Shown in pieces: positions 25,216-35,846 of a stretch of 64,000 bases of DNA. Source of the DNA: Tabrizicola sp. Lineage in GTDB: Bacteria > Pseudomonadota > Alphaproteobacteria > Rhodobacterales > Rhodobacteraceae. Numbering within the stretch: position 1 is the first letter of the stretch; every line of letters begins with the position of its first letter. The stretch lies in NCBI RefSeq assembly GCF_030694085.1, contig NZ_JAUXZE010000035.1, forward strand, positions 248,001 through 312,000, read 5' to 3'. Below the pieces are notes generated by a model that searched no databases, was not told where the DNA came from, and was given only the letters and a program-made list of their open reading frames with translations. Position numbers and translations under genes: made by a program.

Positions 25216-26354
25216 CTTTGTGCCAGAAAGGCCAGGCGGTCGCGGATCTCCTCTCGAACCGGACCTTCACGGGGGGCGTCGATGAGTGTGGACCGCATCG
25301 CTGGCGCCGGGTCTGGCCGCCCGCCTCCGCCCCAACCAAGGCCCGCCAGCACTGCCTGGGCCGTGTCCGGCAACCTGTCCGGCACTTCGCACCCCGAAAC
25401 CAGCCCCCAGATCGCCGTCCATAGCCGACCGACCGACCACGGGTTGTAGCCGCCCCCGCCCAGCACCAGCGCGCGGGGGGCAAGCGGCAAAAGTGCCCGC
25501 AACGCCTCCAGATAGGCACGGTTGGACAGGGCAAGCCGAGACAGCGGATCCTCCAGCAGACTGTCCGCGCCGCACTGGATGACAAGCGCCTGCGGTCGGA
25601 ACTCGTCAACGCGTGGCAGGATCAGATCGTGCAGCACGGCCCGCGCCTCGCTGTCATTGTAGCCCTTGGGGACCGGCATATTGAACGCGCTCCCCCCGGC
25701 AGTGTCCGCCAGAAGCCCGGTGAACGGCCAGCGGCCCTCTTCGTGGACCGAGATCATCCGTACCCCCGGATCGCCTGCAAAGGCCAGTTCCACCCCGTCA
25801 GAGTGATGAGCGTCAAGATCGACATAGGCGATTCGCGTCAGCCCGGCCCGTTGCAGGACCTTGATCCCCAGAACCACGTCGTTGAGATAGCAAAACCCGT
25901 TCGCCCGACCGGGCAGCCCATGATGGGTGCCGCCGCCAGGGACGTGGATCAGACCCGGCGTTGTGGCCAGCAGTTCCGCCGCCAGCATGACGCCCCCGGC
26001 CCCGGTGGCGGGGCGACGGTAGACCTCGGGGAAAATCGGGTTCGACAGCGTGCCAAGGTGGAAGCGGGCGCGCATGTCCTCGGTCGCCTCTCCCATCTTT
26101 TCGGCGGCCTGTAACGCGGCGATGTAGGCGGGCTCATGCCACAGGCTGAGCGCTGCGGGCTTCGCGCGGGGGCTGATGCGAAAGCTCTCTGGCGGCAACC
26201 ATCCCAGCGCGCGGGCCAGGTCCATCACAGTGGAGACCCGTGGCACGCGCAAGGGGTGACGCGCGCCATAGGACGAACCCCGGTAGATGTCCGAGCCGAT
26301 GAAAAGGGCGGGCGCCACCGATGCACAAGGGGCGGGCGGCGGCCCTGAAATCAT
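25212..26354 (-). CDS. histone-deacetylase-family amidohydrolase (AcuC type)
   Basis: 380 residues with the full zinc site of class I deacetylases: GGGTHHGL (His144, His145), VDLDAHHSDG (Asp181, His183), QCGADSL (Asp264) and GGGGYNP (Tyr303). Members deacetylate proteins such as acetyl-CoA synthetase, or small acetylated amines and polyamines. The start overlaps the upstream gpx stop (ATGA) and the stop overlaps the thpR start, giving a tight gpx-acuC-thpR operon. The presence of a polyamine system nearby makes acetylpolyamine deacetylation possible but unproven. Confidence 0.87.
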   Translation of the reverse strand: MISGPPPAPCASVAPALFIGSDIYRGSSYGARHPLRVPRVSTVMDLARALGWLPPESFRISPRAKPAALSLWHEPAYIAALQAAEKMGEATEDMRARFHLGTLSNPIFPEVYRRPATGAGGVMLAAELLATTPGLIHVPGGGTHHGLPGRANGFCYLNDVVLGIKVLQRAGLTRIAYVDLDAHHSDGVELAFAGDPGVRMISVHEEGRWPFTGLLADTAGGSAFNMPVPKGYNDSEARAVLHDLILPRVDEFRPQALVIQCGADSLLEDPLSRLALSNRAYLEALRALLPLAPRALVLGGGGYNPWSVGRLWTAIWGLVSGCEVPDRLPDTAQAVLAGLGWGGGGRPDPAPAMRSTLIDAPREGPVREEIRDRLAFLAQR

Positions 26355-26863
26355 TCCAGCATTGCCTCGATCCGGCCCGCGATCTGCGGCCCCTCGGGCT
26401 TGACCGGCGCCCCGAAGGTGCCCGCGATGCTGCCGTCCGGCGCGATCAGGACCTTGTTGAAATTCCAGCCGGGAACAAAGCCCGTCTGGTCTCGCACCCA
26501 TGCATAGAAGGGATGCGCACCGGCGCCCGTCACCTTGGTGATCTCGGTCATCGGCAAAGTCAGATCGAAGGTCATGGCGCAATATTCCTTGACCGCAGCC
26601 TCGTCGGCAAGCTCTTGGTCGAAGTCGTTCGAGGGGACGGCAAGGATCAGCACCCTGTCTGCGAAGTGGTCGTGCAGGTCCTGCAATGCGTCGAACTGAC
26701 CCGCGAACCCGCAAAGAGAAGCCGTATTGACCACAAGAACCGGCTTGCCGCGCCAGTCGTCCAGGTCAATCTCGCCGCCGTCGATCGACGCGAAGCGAAA
26801 ACCGCCAGCTGCGAGGCCCGGGGTCGCCAGCACGGCAAGCACGCCCGCCATCAGATATCGCAT
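26351..26863 (-). CDS. exported glutathione-peroxidase-family protein
   Basis: 170 residues with an N-terminal signal peptide (MRYLMAGVLAVLATPGLAA). The peroxidatic Cys51 lies in VVNTASLCGFAGQF, and the WNF motif is in GWNFNKVLIAPDG. The usual FGGQEP loop is changed to FDQELAD, so the catalytic Gln position is uncertain. It would act in the periplasm, probably with a thioredoxin-like reductant. The start is chosen to give the signal peptide, with GGGGA upstream. Confidence 0.85.
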   Translation of the reverse strand: MRYLMAGVLAVLATPGLAAGGFRFASIDGGEIDLDDWRGKPVLVVNTASLCGFAGQFDALQDLHDHFADRVLILAVPSNDFDQELADEAAVKEYCAMTFDLTLPMTEITKVTGAGAHPFYAWVRDQTGFVPGWNFNKVLIAPDGSIAGTFGAPVKPEGPQIAGRIEAMLE

Positions 26864-26902
26864 GACCGCATCCCCTGCTCTTGCATCGTTTTCATGCAGC
26901 AA

Positions 26903-26930
26903 CAGATAATCCGACTGCAGTTTTCGTCAA
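26903..26930 (-). promoter_or_regulatory. candidate sigma-70 promoter of the gpx-acuC-thpR operon
   Basis: On the minus strand TTGACG (26925-26930) is followed after 16 nt by TATCTG (26903-26908), with about 35 nt to the gpx start. The -35 is good and the -10 is partial. The surrounding 26890-26980 is notably AT-rich and also faces the Nudix gene. Confidence 0.4.
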
Positions 26931-27034
26931 TTTTCGGGAACTTTTTTCCAATTGGCGCCATATATATGCGATACTACAGCTTGAGGAATAGAGCAGCGGC
27001 CAGACCCGGGAACCGGGCGGCCAGGATGACTGGC

Positions 27035-27580
27035 ATGGGTTGGCAAGACAAGATTGCGGCGCAAGGCGCCAATACCGACGGGACACGGATGCAGTACGGG
27101 GCGCTTTGCTGGCGGTCTGGGGCCGAAGGCGTCGAGGTGCTGCTGATCACCAGCCGTGACACAGGGCGCTGGGTGATCCCGAAGGGCTGGCCGATGCCGG
27201 GCCTCGCCCCCGAGGCTGCGGCCGCGCAAGAGGCCTGGGAAGAGGCGGGGGTGCAGGGCACGATGAACCCGCTCTGCATCGGGCGGTACGGGTATCAGAA
27301 GTATCTGCCAGCCGGGGCCAGCGTGCCTTGTGCCGTGGCGGTCTACGGGCTGCGGGTCGACGATCTTGCCAAGACCTTCCCTGAGGTGAAAGAGCGCCGT
27401 CGCAAGTGGTTTCCTCTGGCCGAGGCTGCGACGCTGGTGGCCGAGCCTGAACTTGCCACGATCATCGCGCAGTTTCTGCCGCCGCTTCAGGGTCGGCCCG
27501 GTCCGATTGCAGGCGACGACGACGATGACATCGCAGGGTCGGCAGAAGGTCCGCGGGCTGACAAGCGCAAGGGGCATTGA
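27035..27580 (+). CDS. Nudix hydrolase
   Basis: 181 residues. The Nudix box is at about 51-73 (GWPMPGLAPEAAAAQEAWEE), with Gln in place of the usual Arg before the EAWEEAG core. VLLITSRDTGRWVIPKGWP is typical of the diphosphoinositol-polyphosphate/diadenosine-phosphate branch found widely in Rhodobacterales. The start has AGGA 8 nt upstream; ATGs at 26966 and 27026 are possible. The C-terminus is an acidic and basic low-complexity tail. Confidence 0.83.
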   Translation: MGWQDKIAAQGANTDGTRMQYGALCWRSGAEGVEVLLITSRDTGRWVIPKGWPMPGLAPEAAAAQEAWEEAGVQGTMNPLCIGRYGYQKYLPAGASVPCAVAVYGLRVDDLAKTFPEVKERRRKWFPLAEAATLVAEPELATIIAQFLPPLQGRPGPIAGDDDDDIAGSAEGPRADKRKGH

Positions 27581-27650
27581 TCTTTCGCGGCGAGTGGTTA
27601 GCTAGCCAAAGTCAGGGTTTGGGCCTGGGTCCGGGACGGGACTGCAAGAG

Positions 27651-28079
27651 ATGATCCGCTACAGCCTGAAATGCGGGGCCGGGCACGGCTTCGACAGCTG
27701 GTTCAAGAACGCCGAGGGGTTCCAGGCGCTGCAGGCAGCTGGGCAGGTGGCCTGCCCGGTCTGCGGATCTACAAGGGTCGAGAAGGAGCTGATGGCCCCC
27801 GCCGTCCGACCCGCCCGCAAGGCTGCGTCGGCGAAGCCGGACCTGTCGGCCCCGGGGTCGGAACTGGAAGAGAAACTTGCCGCGCTGAAAAGGCAGATCG
27901 AGGAAAACTCTGAATACGTCGGCATGAACTTCGCGGCCGAGGCGCGGAAAATCCATGCCGGAGACGCCCCGGAGCGCGCGATCCACGGCGAGGCGAAGCC
28001 GGACGAAGCCCGCGCGATGATCGAGGAGGGCCTGCCGGTCGCCCCCCTGCCCTTTCTGCCAACCCGGAAGATGAACTGA
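27651..28079 (+). CDS. DUF1178 family protein
   Basis: 142 residues. The N-terminus IRYSLKCGAGHGFDSWF and a CPVCGS knuckle form a zinc-ribbon-like module, followed by an Ala/Pro/Lys linker and a helical C-terminal part ending MIEEGLPVAPLPFLPTRK. This pattern defines DUF1178. The function is unknown. A dispersed repeat begins 5 nt after its stop codon. Confidence 0.88.
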   Translation: MIRYSLKCGAGHGFDSWFKNAEGFQALQAAGQVACPVCGSTRVEKELMAPAVRPARKAASAKPDLSAPGSELEEKLAALKRQIEENSEYVGMNFAAEARKIHAGDAPERAIHGEAKPDEARAMIEEGLPVAPLPFLPTRKMN

Positions 28080-28084
28080 AATCC

Positions 28085-28155
28085 GTCCACGGTGGACAAA
28101 ACGCCGAACGTCTTTAAAATCAATGGCCTGGCCGCGCGCGTTCAGGAATTGTTAA
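28085..28155 (+). repeat. dispersed stop-codon-adjacent repeat, copy 2
   Basis: It starts with GTCCACGGTGGAC (28085-28097), followed by AAAACG and, at about 28117, AAATCAATGGCCTGG. It lies 5 nt after the DUF1178 stop codon, in the same direction. The first 18 nt are nearly identical to copy 1. The frame shared with the other copies stays open to a TAG at about 28200. Confidence 0.75.
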
Positions 28156-28198
28156 CGGTTGCCCGCCCCCATCGCAGCACCAGATCAGACGGCCAGGT

Positions 28199-28696
28199 CT
28201 AGTAGATGTAGCGGATTTGTTCGGTCCAGAACCGTTCCATCCGTTTGAGGGACATGTTGATCTCGTCCATGCCGGAGGCGTCGATCAGCCCGCGCTTTTC
28301 GATGCCGTCGGAATGGCGGGCAAAGAGATCGGCGATCAGACCGCGGACATGGCGGCCCTTCTCGGTCAGGCGGACCCGCACAGACCGACGATCGATTTCG
28401 GACCGCTGGTGGTGCATGTAACCGAGTTCGACCAGCTTCTTCAGATTGTAGCTGACGTTCGACCCCTGGTAGTAGCCGCGTGATTTCAGTTCACCCGCCG
28501 TCACCTCGTTCTCGCCGATGTTGAACAGCAAAAGCGCCTGGACCGAGTTGATTTCCAGAATGTTCAACCGTTCGAATTCGTCCTTGATGACGTCCAGAAG
28601 CAGGCGATGCAGCCGTTCGACCAGAGCAAGGTTGTCAAGGTAGCAGGACAGGAACGCTTTTTGCGACCCATCCAGCAGCGGGGCATAGATTGTCAT
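28199..28696 (-). CDS. MarR-family transcriptional regulator
   Basis: 165 residues. A winged helix-turn-helix occupies about 55-130: ALLLFNIGENEVTAGELKSR, GSNVSYNLKKLVELGY and the wing RRSVRVRLTEKG. The GYYxGSNVSYNLKKLVE wording resembles the LdtR-type regulators of alphaproteobacteria, which control cell-wall L,D-transpeptidases; this is a tentative match. The start has GGAG 7 nt upstream. It converges with DUF1178 and is followed upstream by sdhE on the same strand. Confidence 0.85.
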   Translation of the reverse strand: MTIYAPLLDGSQKAFLSCYLDNLALVERLHRLLLDVIKDEFERLNILEINSVQALLLFNIGENEVTAGELKSRGYYQGSNVSYNLKKLVELGYMHHQRSEIDRRSVRVRLTEKGRHVRGLIADLFARHSDGIEKRGLIDASGMDEINMSLKRMERFWTEQIRYIY

Positions 28697-28773
28697 ACCG
28701 TTTCTCCACCGTTCGGACGGGGGTAGAATCGGCACAAAGCGCAAACATTCCGTAAACTTGCAGAGAACTTCCG

Positions 28774-30338
<1,565 letters not shown>

Positions 30339-30433
30339 CCGGGGACCGCTTGCGGGTTGACGAAGCTGCGGCACTCGGGAAGGAATGGCGGGACGGGCCA
30401 CTGCGGCCGGGCAGGATTGGATCAGGCAGGGCG

Positions 30434-30841
30434 ATGGGCGCAGACCTTCCCGACTACTATTTCCGGGTGCGCGAGAACGGTGCGGCCGTGTTCCGTATCG
30501 GGACCGAGAACCGCCAGCGCCGGATCGAGATGGTCGAGATCGCCGCCGTCAACGTCAAGAACGGCAACATCAAGCCGCATGGCGAGGTCGAACTGACCAA
30601 GGCCGACCGGGCCGCCATCGAAGACTGGCTGGTGGCACGCCAGGCCCAACTTGCCGCGCGCGAGGTCGACGACATCCTGCGCACGGTCGATCACCTGAAC
30701 CTGACGACGCAATGGGCGCAGTCGCGCGCGACCGATGGCCAGCTTGACGCGGTTACGGACGCGCTTTTGCTGGCGATGCACGACCTGCGGACGATGCTGG
30801 TCAAGCGCAAGGCCGACCGGCTGGGCAAGTCTGCCGACTGA
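30434..30841 (+). CDS. conserved hypothetical protein
   Basis: 135 residues starting MGADLPDYYFRVRENGAAVF, continuing RQRRIEMVEIAAVNVKNG and ending in a Lys/Arg-rich helix. No signal peptide or membrane segment. I know similar proteins only as uncharacterised in Rhodobacterales. AGGCAGGG lies upstream of the chosen ATG. It follows the aminotransferase on the same strand at 95 nt and may share its transcript. Confidence 0.72.
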   Translation: MGADLPDYYFRVRENGAAVFRIGTENRQRRIEMVEIAAVNVKNGNIKPHGEVELTKADRAAIEDWLVARQAQLAAREVDDILRTVDHLNLTTQWAQSRATDGQLDAVTDALLLAMHDLRTMLVKRKADRLGKSAD

Positions 30842-30904
30842 CCGCTCCTCGTTCGACTGCGTCCCGTCGTCGAAGCGGGACGACGTCCCCGATAAGCGGT
30901 TCGG

Positions 30905-31231
<327 letters not shown>

Positions 31232-31298
31232 TCAGCTCTCCCGGGATCGTCAGACGTGACATAGGCCAGTCCGGCGCGTTTTGCCAGAGGGTGCGGGC

Positions 31299-31331
31299 TT
31301 GCCCTGCGGCGAGGATGTTCTACTATTGTTC
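31299..31331 (+). promoter_or_regulatory. SOS promoter with LexA box GTTC-N7-GTTC
   Basis: GTTCTACTATTGTTC at 31317-31331 is a perfect alphaproteobacterial LexA operator. It overlaps a -10-like TACTAT (31321-31326), with TTGCCC (31299-31304) at 16 nt as -35. The ATG at 31334 follows so closely that the mRNA would be leaderless or nearly so. Such boxes normally control imuA-imuB-dnaE2, but only a dnaE2 remnant follows here. Confidence 0.8.
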
Positions 31332-31333
31332 CA

Positions 31334-31735
31334 ATGGCTGTCGTCTTGTCCCCTTCTTCGCAGTCCGGTGCCTGGCCGCGCCCCCCGCGCGCTCTGCCGG
31401 CCGCCCGCCTGGGCGAGCCGCCCGCAGGCGCGCGGGTGACGGTGGCGGGGCTGGTGCTGGTGCGGCAGCGACCTGGGACGGCGAAGGGGGTGATCTTCGT
31501 CACGCTTGAGGATGAGACAGGGACGGCCAATGTGGTGGTCTGGGCGCAGGTCTACGAACGCTTCCGCCGGGCGGTGATCGCGGGGCGGCTGTTGCGGGTG
31601 ACGGGGAAGCTTCAGCGCGAGGCGGGGGTGGTGCATGTGGTCGCAGAGCTGATCGAGGATCTGTCGCCGCTTCTGGACCGGCTGCTGGACCCCGGGTTCC
31701 GCTATGACGGGGTGCGGGCGGGGGACCAACCGTAG
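31334..31735 (+). pseudogene. C-terminal OB-fold remnant of error-prone DNA polymerase DnaE2
   Basis: 133 codons. From about residue 35 the sequence ARVTVAGLVLVRQRPGTAKG, then VIFVTLEDETGTANVVVW and LLRVTGKLQREAGVVHVV is the C-terminal nucleic-acid-binding OB domain of DnaE2/ImuC. The polymerase, PHP and finger domains (about 900 residues) are missing, as are imuA and imuB. The reading frame is intact and starts 3 nt after a LexA box, so a large in-frame deletion appears to have fused the SOS promoter to the gene's tail. It may be decaying, or be expressed as a small single-stranded-DNA-binding protein on DNA damage. Confidence 0.75.
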
Positions 31736-31745
31736 GGCCGGGACC

Positions 31746-31769
31746 CAAATTCCTTACTCAAGAAATTTG
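31746..31769. repeat. 24-nt palindromic repeat, single unit
   Basis: CAAATTCCTTACTCAAGAAA followed by TTTG: an imperfect palindrome between two convergent genes (the dnaE2 remnant and degP). It shares GGACCCAAAT at its left flank and CTCAAGAAATTTG with the units at 5923-5971. Confidence 0.7.
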
Positions 31770-31815
31770 GCGGCGAGAGAGCCCCACCGCCAGGAAGTCA
31801 TCTGATCCGCCAGCC

Positions 31816-33267
31816 CTATTCGATCGACAGCGCCACGAAGCGCGGGTCGCCGCCACGGCGCACAAGAAGCAGGATCGACTTGCGGCCGGCATCCTTGGCC
31901 TCCTTGATCCGGTCTTCCAGGTCCTGCAGGCGCATGACCTTCTGCTGACCGGCCTCGGTGATCAGATCACCCTCGGCCAGGCCCTTGGAGAAGGCTTCCG
32001 AGGCCTGGTCGACGGCGGTGATCAGCAGACCCTCGGCCGTGGCCTCAAGGCCCAGGCGACCGCGCGTCTCGTCGTCCAGGGGCGCAAGCGTCAGGCCCAG
32101 TGTCTCAAGTTCCTTCGGCGCCTCGGGCGCGGGCGCTGAGGCAGGCATCGTCGCGGCCTCGGCCTCTTCGCGGCGGCCAAGCGTGACGGCCAGCGTTTCA
32201 GTCTTGCCGTCGCGCAGCACGATCACCGGGACCGCCTCGCCGATGGGGGCGTCGGCCACGCGGCGGGTCAGGTCGCCGGCGCTGGCGACTTCAGCCCCGG
32301 CAAAGCGGGTGATCACGTCACCGGAGCGGATGCCCGCCTCCTTCGCCGGGCCATCCGGCACGTCGGTCACAAGCGCACCCTTGGCCTCGGCCAGAGCCAT
32401 CGATTCAGCGATGTCCGGGGTCACATCCTGGATGCGCACACCAAGCCAGCCGCGCCGCGTTTCACCGAACTGTTTCAACTGGTCGACGACCTTGGTCACC
32501 ACGTTCGACGACATCGAGAAACCGATGCCGATGGAGCCACCGTTGGGCGACAGGATCGCGGTGTTCACACCCACGACCTGCCCGTCCATGTTGAACAGTG
32601 GTCCACCCGAGTTGCCCCGGTTGATCGCGGCATCAGTCTGGATGAAGTCGTCATAGCTGCCGGAAAGCTGCCGCCCACGCGCCGAAACGATCCCGGCCGA
32701 GACCGAGAAACCCTGGCCCAGCGGGTTACCCATCGCCATGACCCAGTCGCCGACGCGCATCAGGTCGGAGTTGCCGAAGCTGACAAACGGCAGGGGCTTG
32801 TCGCTTTCCACCTTCAGAACCGCGATGTCAGTCTTGGGGTCGGTGCCGACAAGCTTGGCCTTCAGCCGTTCGCCCGAGAAGAACTCGATCTCGATCTCGT
32901 CGGCGCCTTCGATCACGTGGTTGTTGGTGACGATATAGCCGTCCTCGGAGATGACGAAACCCGAGCCCAAGGCCTCGGACCGCTGCGGGCCACCCGGCCC
33001 CGGGCCACCGAAGTCATCGAAGAAATCCTCGAAGGGGCTGCCCTCGGGCACCATCGGCGCCCCATTGGTGGGGGCGGCGACCATTGCCGAAGTGGTGATG
33101 TTCACGACGGCCGGACTGATCTTTTGCGCCAGTTCGGCAAAGCTTTCCGGGGCGCCAAAGGCTTGCGCCTCATGGATGGGCGCGACGCTGAGACCAAATC
33201 CCAGGACCAGCGCAAGAAGCGTGCTGGACCGCAGGGCGTTGCGGATGGACGGGGTGAGGTCGGGCAC
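31816..33267 (-). CDS. periplasmic Do-family serine protease (DegP/HtrA)
   Basis: 483 residues with a signal peptide (cleavage near residue 36, AQA). The catalytic triad is His117 (TNNHVIEG), Asp147 (KTDIAVLKV) and Ser220 (RGNSGGPLF). Two PDZ domains follow at about 270-360 and 385-480. It degrades or refolds damaged envelope proteins. It lies downstream of hflK-hflC-DUF2065 on the same strand, with 158 bp in front of it, enough for its own promoter; I see no clear RpoH or RpoE site. Confidence 0.92.
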   Translation of the reverse strand: MPDLTPSIRNALRSSTLLALVLGFGLSVAPIHEAQAFGAPESFAELAQKISPAVVNITTSAMVAAPTNGAPMVPEGSPFEDFFDDFGGPGPGGPQRSEALGSGFVISEDGYIVTNNHVIEGADEIEIEFFSGERLKAKLVGTDPKTDIAVLKVESDKPLPFVSFGNSDLMRVGDWVMAMGNPLGQGFSVSAGIVSARGRQLSGSYDDFIQTDAAINRGNSGGPLFNMDGQVVGVNTAILSPNGGSIGIGFSMSSNVVTKVVDQLKQFGETRRGWLGVRIQDVTPDIAESMALAEAKGALVTDVPDGPAKEAGIRSGDVITRFAGAEVASAGDLTRRVADAPIGEAVPVIVLRDGKTETLAVTLGRREEAEAATMPASAPAPEAPKELETLGLTLAPLDDETRGRLGLEATAEGLLITAVDQASEAFSKGLAEGDLITEAGQQKVMRLQDLEDRIKEAKDAGRKSILLLVRRGGDPRFVALSIE

Positions 33268-33425
33268 GATGCGAACTCCTGTTCAATCGGATATGGCGGC
33301 GGATGTGGCGGCAACGGCATCGGGGATCCTCCCTGCCGTGTCGGAACTGAAGAAACAGTTAGGGAACGCCGAAAGCAATGCAAACCCAGTCGCGGTGTAT
33401 CAAGGTGATGTGAAGGAATATGTCA

Positions 33426-33611
33426 TCAAACCCGGGCCAGCCAGACCAGCGCGACCCCGAAAGCCAGAGAGGCAAGCCCGATCATCCGGCGCTGGTCCAG
33501 GCCAAGGCTGGCCAGAAACCGCAGAGCATCTTCGATCCGCCGAGGGGCCAGTGCAAGCACCAGCCCCTCGATTGCAAGAACCAGTCCCAGTGCCAGGACC
33601 AGATGGCTCAC
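33426..33611 (-). CDS. DUF2065 family membrane protein
   Basis: 61 residues with two membrane helices separated by a short basic loop: SHLVLALGLVLAIEGLVLAL then RRMIGLASLAFGVALVWLA. This family is regularly encoded between hflC and the degP-type protease. It overlaps the hflC stop by 4 bp and may be a small subunit or modulator of the HflKC complex; the function is not established. Confidence 0.85.
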   Translation of the reverse strand: MSHLVLALGLVLAIEGLVLALAPRRIEDALRFLASLGLDQRRMIGLASLAFGVALVWLARV

Positions 33612-34597
33612 GGATTGGCCGGAGCCTCTTCCGCCGCCGGTTCCGCCGGAACGACGTCCGACGGAGCTACCGCTGGAGCTGACGCGTCAGCCGCAGGGGC
33701 CGCCGTCGTCGGGCCGACCGAGGCGCCGCTGGGACGTCCGGCATCGGACCGCAGGTAGTCGAAGAACTCACTGTCCGGCTGCATCACGATGGACGAGTTT
33801 CCGCCTTGAAGGCTGACCTCGTAGGCCGTGAGCGACCGGGTAAAGGCGAAGAACTCCGGGTCCTGCCCATAGGCTTCGGCCAGGATGCGGTTCCGTTCGG
33901 CATCGGCCTCACCGCGGATCACTTCGGCCTGACGCCGGGCGTCCGAGGTCAGCTCGATGACCGTCCGGTCGGCCGAGGCCCGCACCCGCTGCGCCGCTTC
34001 GCCGCCGCGCGCCCGTTCGTCCGCGGCTTCGCGGTCGCGTTCGGAACGCATTCGGGCAAAGGTGGCTTCCAGGTTCTGCTCGGGCAGGTCGGTGCGCGTC
34101 AGGCGCACGTCGATCACGTCGATGCCCAATGCCGAACCTTCACGCTTGGCGATGGTCAGGATCTGGTTCATCAGCCCGGCACGGTCCTGGCTCAGCACCT
34201 GTTCCTGCGTGGCGTTACCCAGGACTTCCGGGATCGCCTGCGACAGGATGTTGCCCAGAAGCTGCTGGGCGCGGTCCTCGCCGGCGGTGCCGACGGACTG
34301 GCGGAACTCGATCAGGTTGACGATGCGCCAGCGGGCGAAAGCGTCGACCACCAGGCGGCGGTCGGACAGAAGGGTCACTTCGATCGGCTGGGTTTGCAGG
34401 CCCAGGATGCGGTCCTCATACAGGACCACGTCCTGCACCAGCGGGATCTTGAACCCAAGACCGGGGTCTTCCTTGACCTGCATGACCTGGCCGAACTGAA
34501 GCACAAGCGCGCGCTTGCGTTCGTCCACGATGAAGACCGAGGACAGGATCAGCACCAGAAGGACCACGAAGGCCGGAATGATGTATATCGCACGCAT
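33608..34597 (-). CDS. hflC: FtsH protease modulator HflC
   Basis: 329 residues, an N-terminal membrane anchor (IYIIPAFVVLLVLILSSVFI) and a SPFH/Band-7 domain (RALVLQFGQVMQVKEDPGLG). A long helical part rich in Ala/Glu/Arg follows (about 190-260). The C-terminal tail is Pro/Ala-rich. It forms a cage with HflK around FtsH in the inner membrane. Its ATG overlaps the hflK stop by one base. Confidence 0.93.
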   Translation of the reverse strand: MRAIYIIPAFVVLLVLILSSVFIVDERKRALVLQFGQVMQVKEDPGLGFKIPLVQDVVLYEDRILGLQTQPIEVTLLSDRRLVVDAFARWRIVNLIEFRQSVGTAGEDRAQQLLGNILSQAIPEVLGNATQEQVLSQDRAGLMNQILTIAKREGSALGIDVIDVRLTRTDLPEQNLEATFARMRSERDREAADERARGGEAAQRVRASADRTVIELTSDARRQAEVIRGEADAERNRILAEAYGQDPEFFAFTRSLTAYEVSLQGGNSSIVMQPDSEFFDYLRSDAGRPSGASVGPTTAAPAADASAPAVAPSDVVPAEPAAEEAPANP

Positions 34598-35769
34598 CAG
34601 TTGGTCCCCCCGGTCGTAGCGGCACCCTGGCCGGGCGTCGTCCGCCCAAGCTCGTTCAGCGGCAGGAAGGGCACGACGCCCTGCCCCGCTTCACCGCCCG
34701 AGACGCCGTCAAGGATCACCTTGTTCATGCCCCCCATCACCCGTTCCATCGTTTCGATGTAAAGCCGCCGCCGGGTCACTTCGGGCGCCTTCACGTATTC
34801 GTTGTAGATCGACAGGAACCGCGCCGATTCACCCTGGGCGCTGTTCACCGCCTGGGCGCGATAACCTTCGGCAGCTTCCAGCAGCCGCGCGGCCTCGCCT
34901 CGGGCACCGGCGGTGACCTGGTTGGCATAGGCGTCGGCCTCTTTCTCAAGCCGGTCGCGTTCCTGCTGGGCGGCCTGCACGGCGCGGAAGGCGTCGATCA
35001 CCTCACGCGGGGGCTGGGCGCTTTGCAGGTTGACCCGGATCACGGTGATCCCGGCGTTGTAGCTGTCCAGCGTTGACTGCACCGCCGTCCGCAGGTCCGC
35101 GGCGATGACGCCCCGGTCGCGGTTCAGGATCGGCGAAAGCTCGGATCTGGCGATGATGTCGCGCATCGCGCTTTCGCTGACGGCGCGGATCGCCTCTTCC
35201 GGGTCGACGAGGTTGAACAGGTACTTCTCGGGGTCCGAGATGTTCCAGACCACCTGGAAGCCGATGTCGACGATGTTCTGGTCGCGCGTCAGCATCAGCC
35301 CGACGTCGTTGCTGCCAGCACGGGTGCCGATCTCGGTCGTGCGTTCGCCGGTGACCTGGACCTTCTCGTAGGTCACGACGGGCCAGGGCGCGAAGTTCAG
35401 TCCGGGATTGCCCACGCCAGAGCTTTCGCCAAGGAAAAGCTCGACCGAGCGTTCTTCCGGCCGGACGGTGTAGAAGGACATGAACGACCACACGGCGATC
35501 AGCGCCAGAACGCCAAGGCCCAGGCTTTGCTTGGTGAAGACCGGTCCGCCGGGATCGCCGCCGGGACCACTGGTGCCACGGTTGCCGCGTCCGCCCATCA
35601 GGACGCGCAGCTGTTCCTGGCCGCGTTTCATCAACTGGTCGATCTCGGGGATCTGGGGTCCAGGCTCGCCACGACGACCGCCGCGGCGGTCCTCGTCGTC
35701 TTTATCGCCCCTGTTGCCGTCTCCACCCGAGCCGCCACCGCCGCCCCAGGGACCGCCACTTCCTGCCAT
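34597..35769 (-). CDS. hflK: FtsH protease modulator HflK
   Basis: 390 residues. The Gly/Arg/Asp-rich N-terminal tail typical of HflK is followed by one membrane segment (LGLGVLALIAVWSFMSFYTV) and a SPFH domain with GLNFAPWPV and RDQNIVDIGFQVVWNI. The coiled-coil part carries RGEAARLLEAAEGYRAQ. It works with HflC, encoded next. Confidence 0.94.
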   Translation of the reverse strand: MAGSGGPWGGGGGSGGDGNRGDKDDEDRRGGRRGEPGPQIPEIDQLMKRGQEQLRVLMGGRGNRGTSGPGGDPGGPVFTKQSLGLGVLALIAVWSFMSFYTVRPEERSVELFLGESSGVGNPGLNFAPWPVVTYEKVQVTGERTTEIGTRAGSNDVGLMLTRDQNIVDIGFQVVWNISDPEKYLFNLVDPEEAIRAVSESAMRDIIARSELSPILNRDRGVIAADLRTAVQSTLDSYNAGITVIRVNLQSAQPPREVIDAFRAVQAAQQERDRLEKEADAYANQVTAGARGEAARLLEAAEGYRAQAVNSAQGESARFLSIYNEYVKAPEVTRRRLYIETMERVMGGMNKVILDGVSGGEAGQGVVPFLPLNELGRTTPGQGAATTGGTN

Positions 35770-35846
35770 TTAAGAAAACCCCTTGTTCTTACCTTTGCCC
35801 TAAGCTGGTCATATCCAGCCGGAAATCAACCCATCCAAGCCAGATG

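Noticed and set aside
31334..31735. Full imuA-imuB-dnaE2 mutagenesis cassette
   Set aside because: Only about 100 residues of the DnaE2 C-terminus are present; the neighbours on both sides are unrelated genes.
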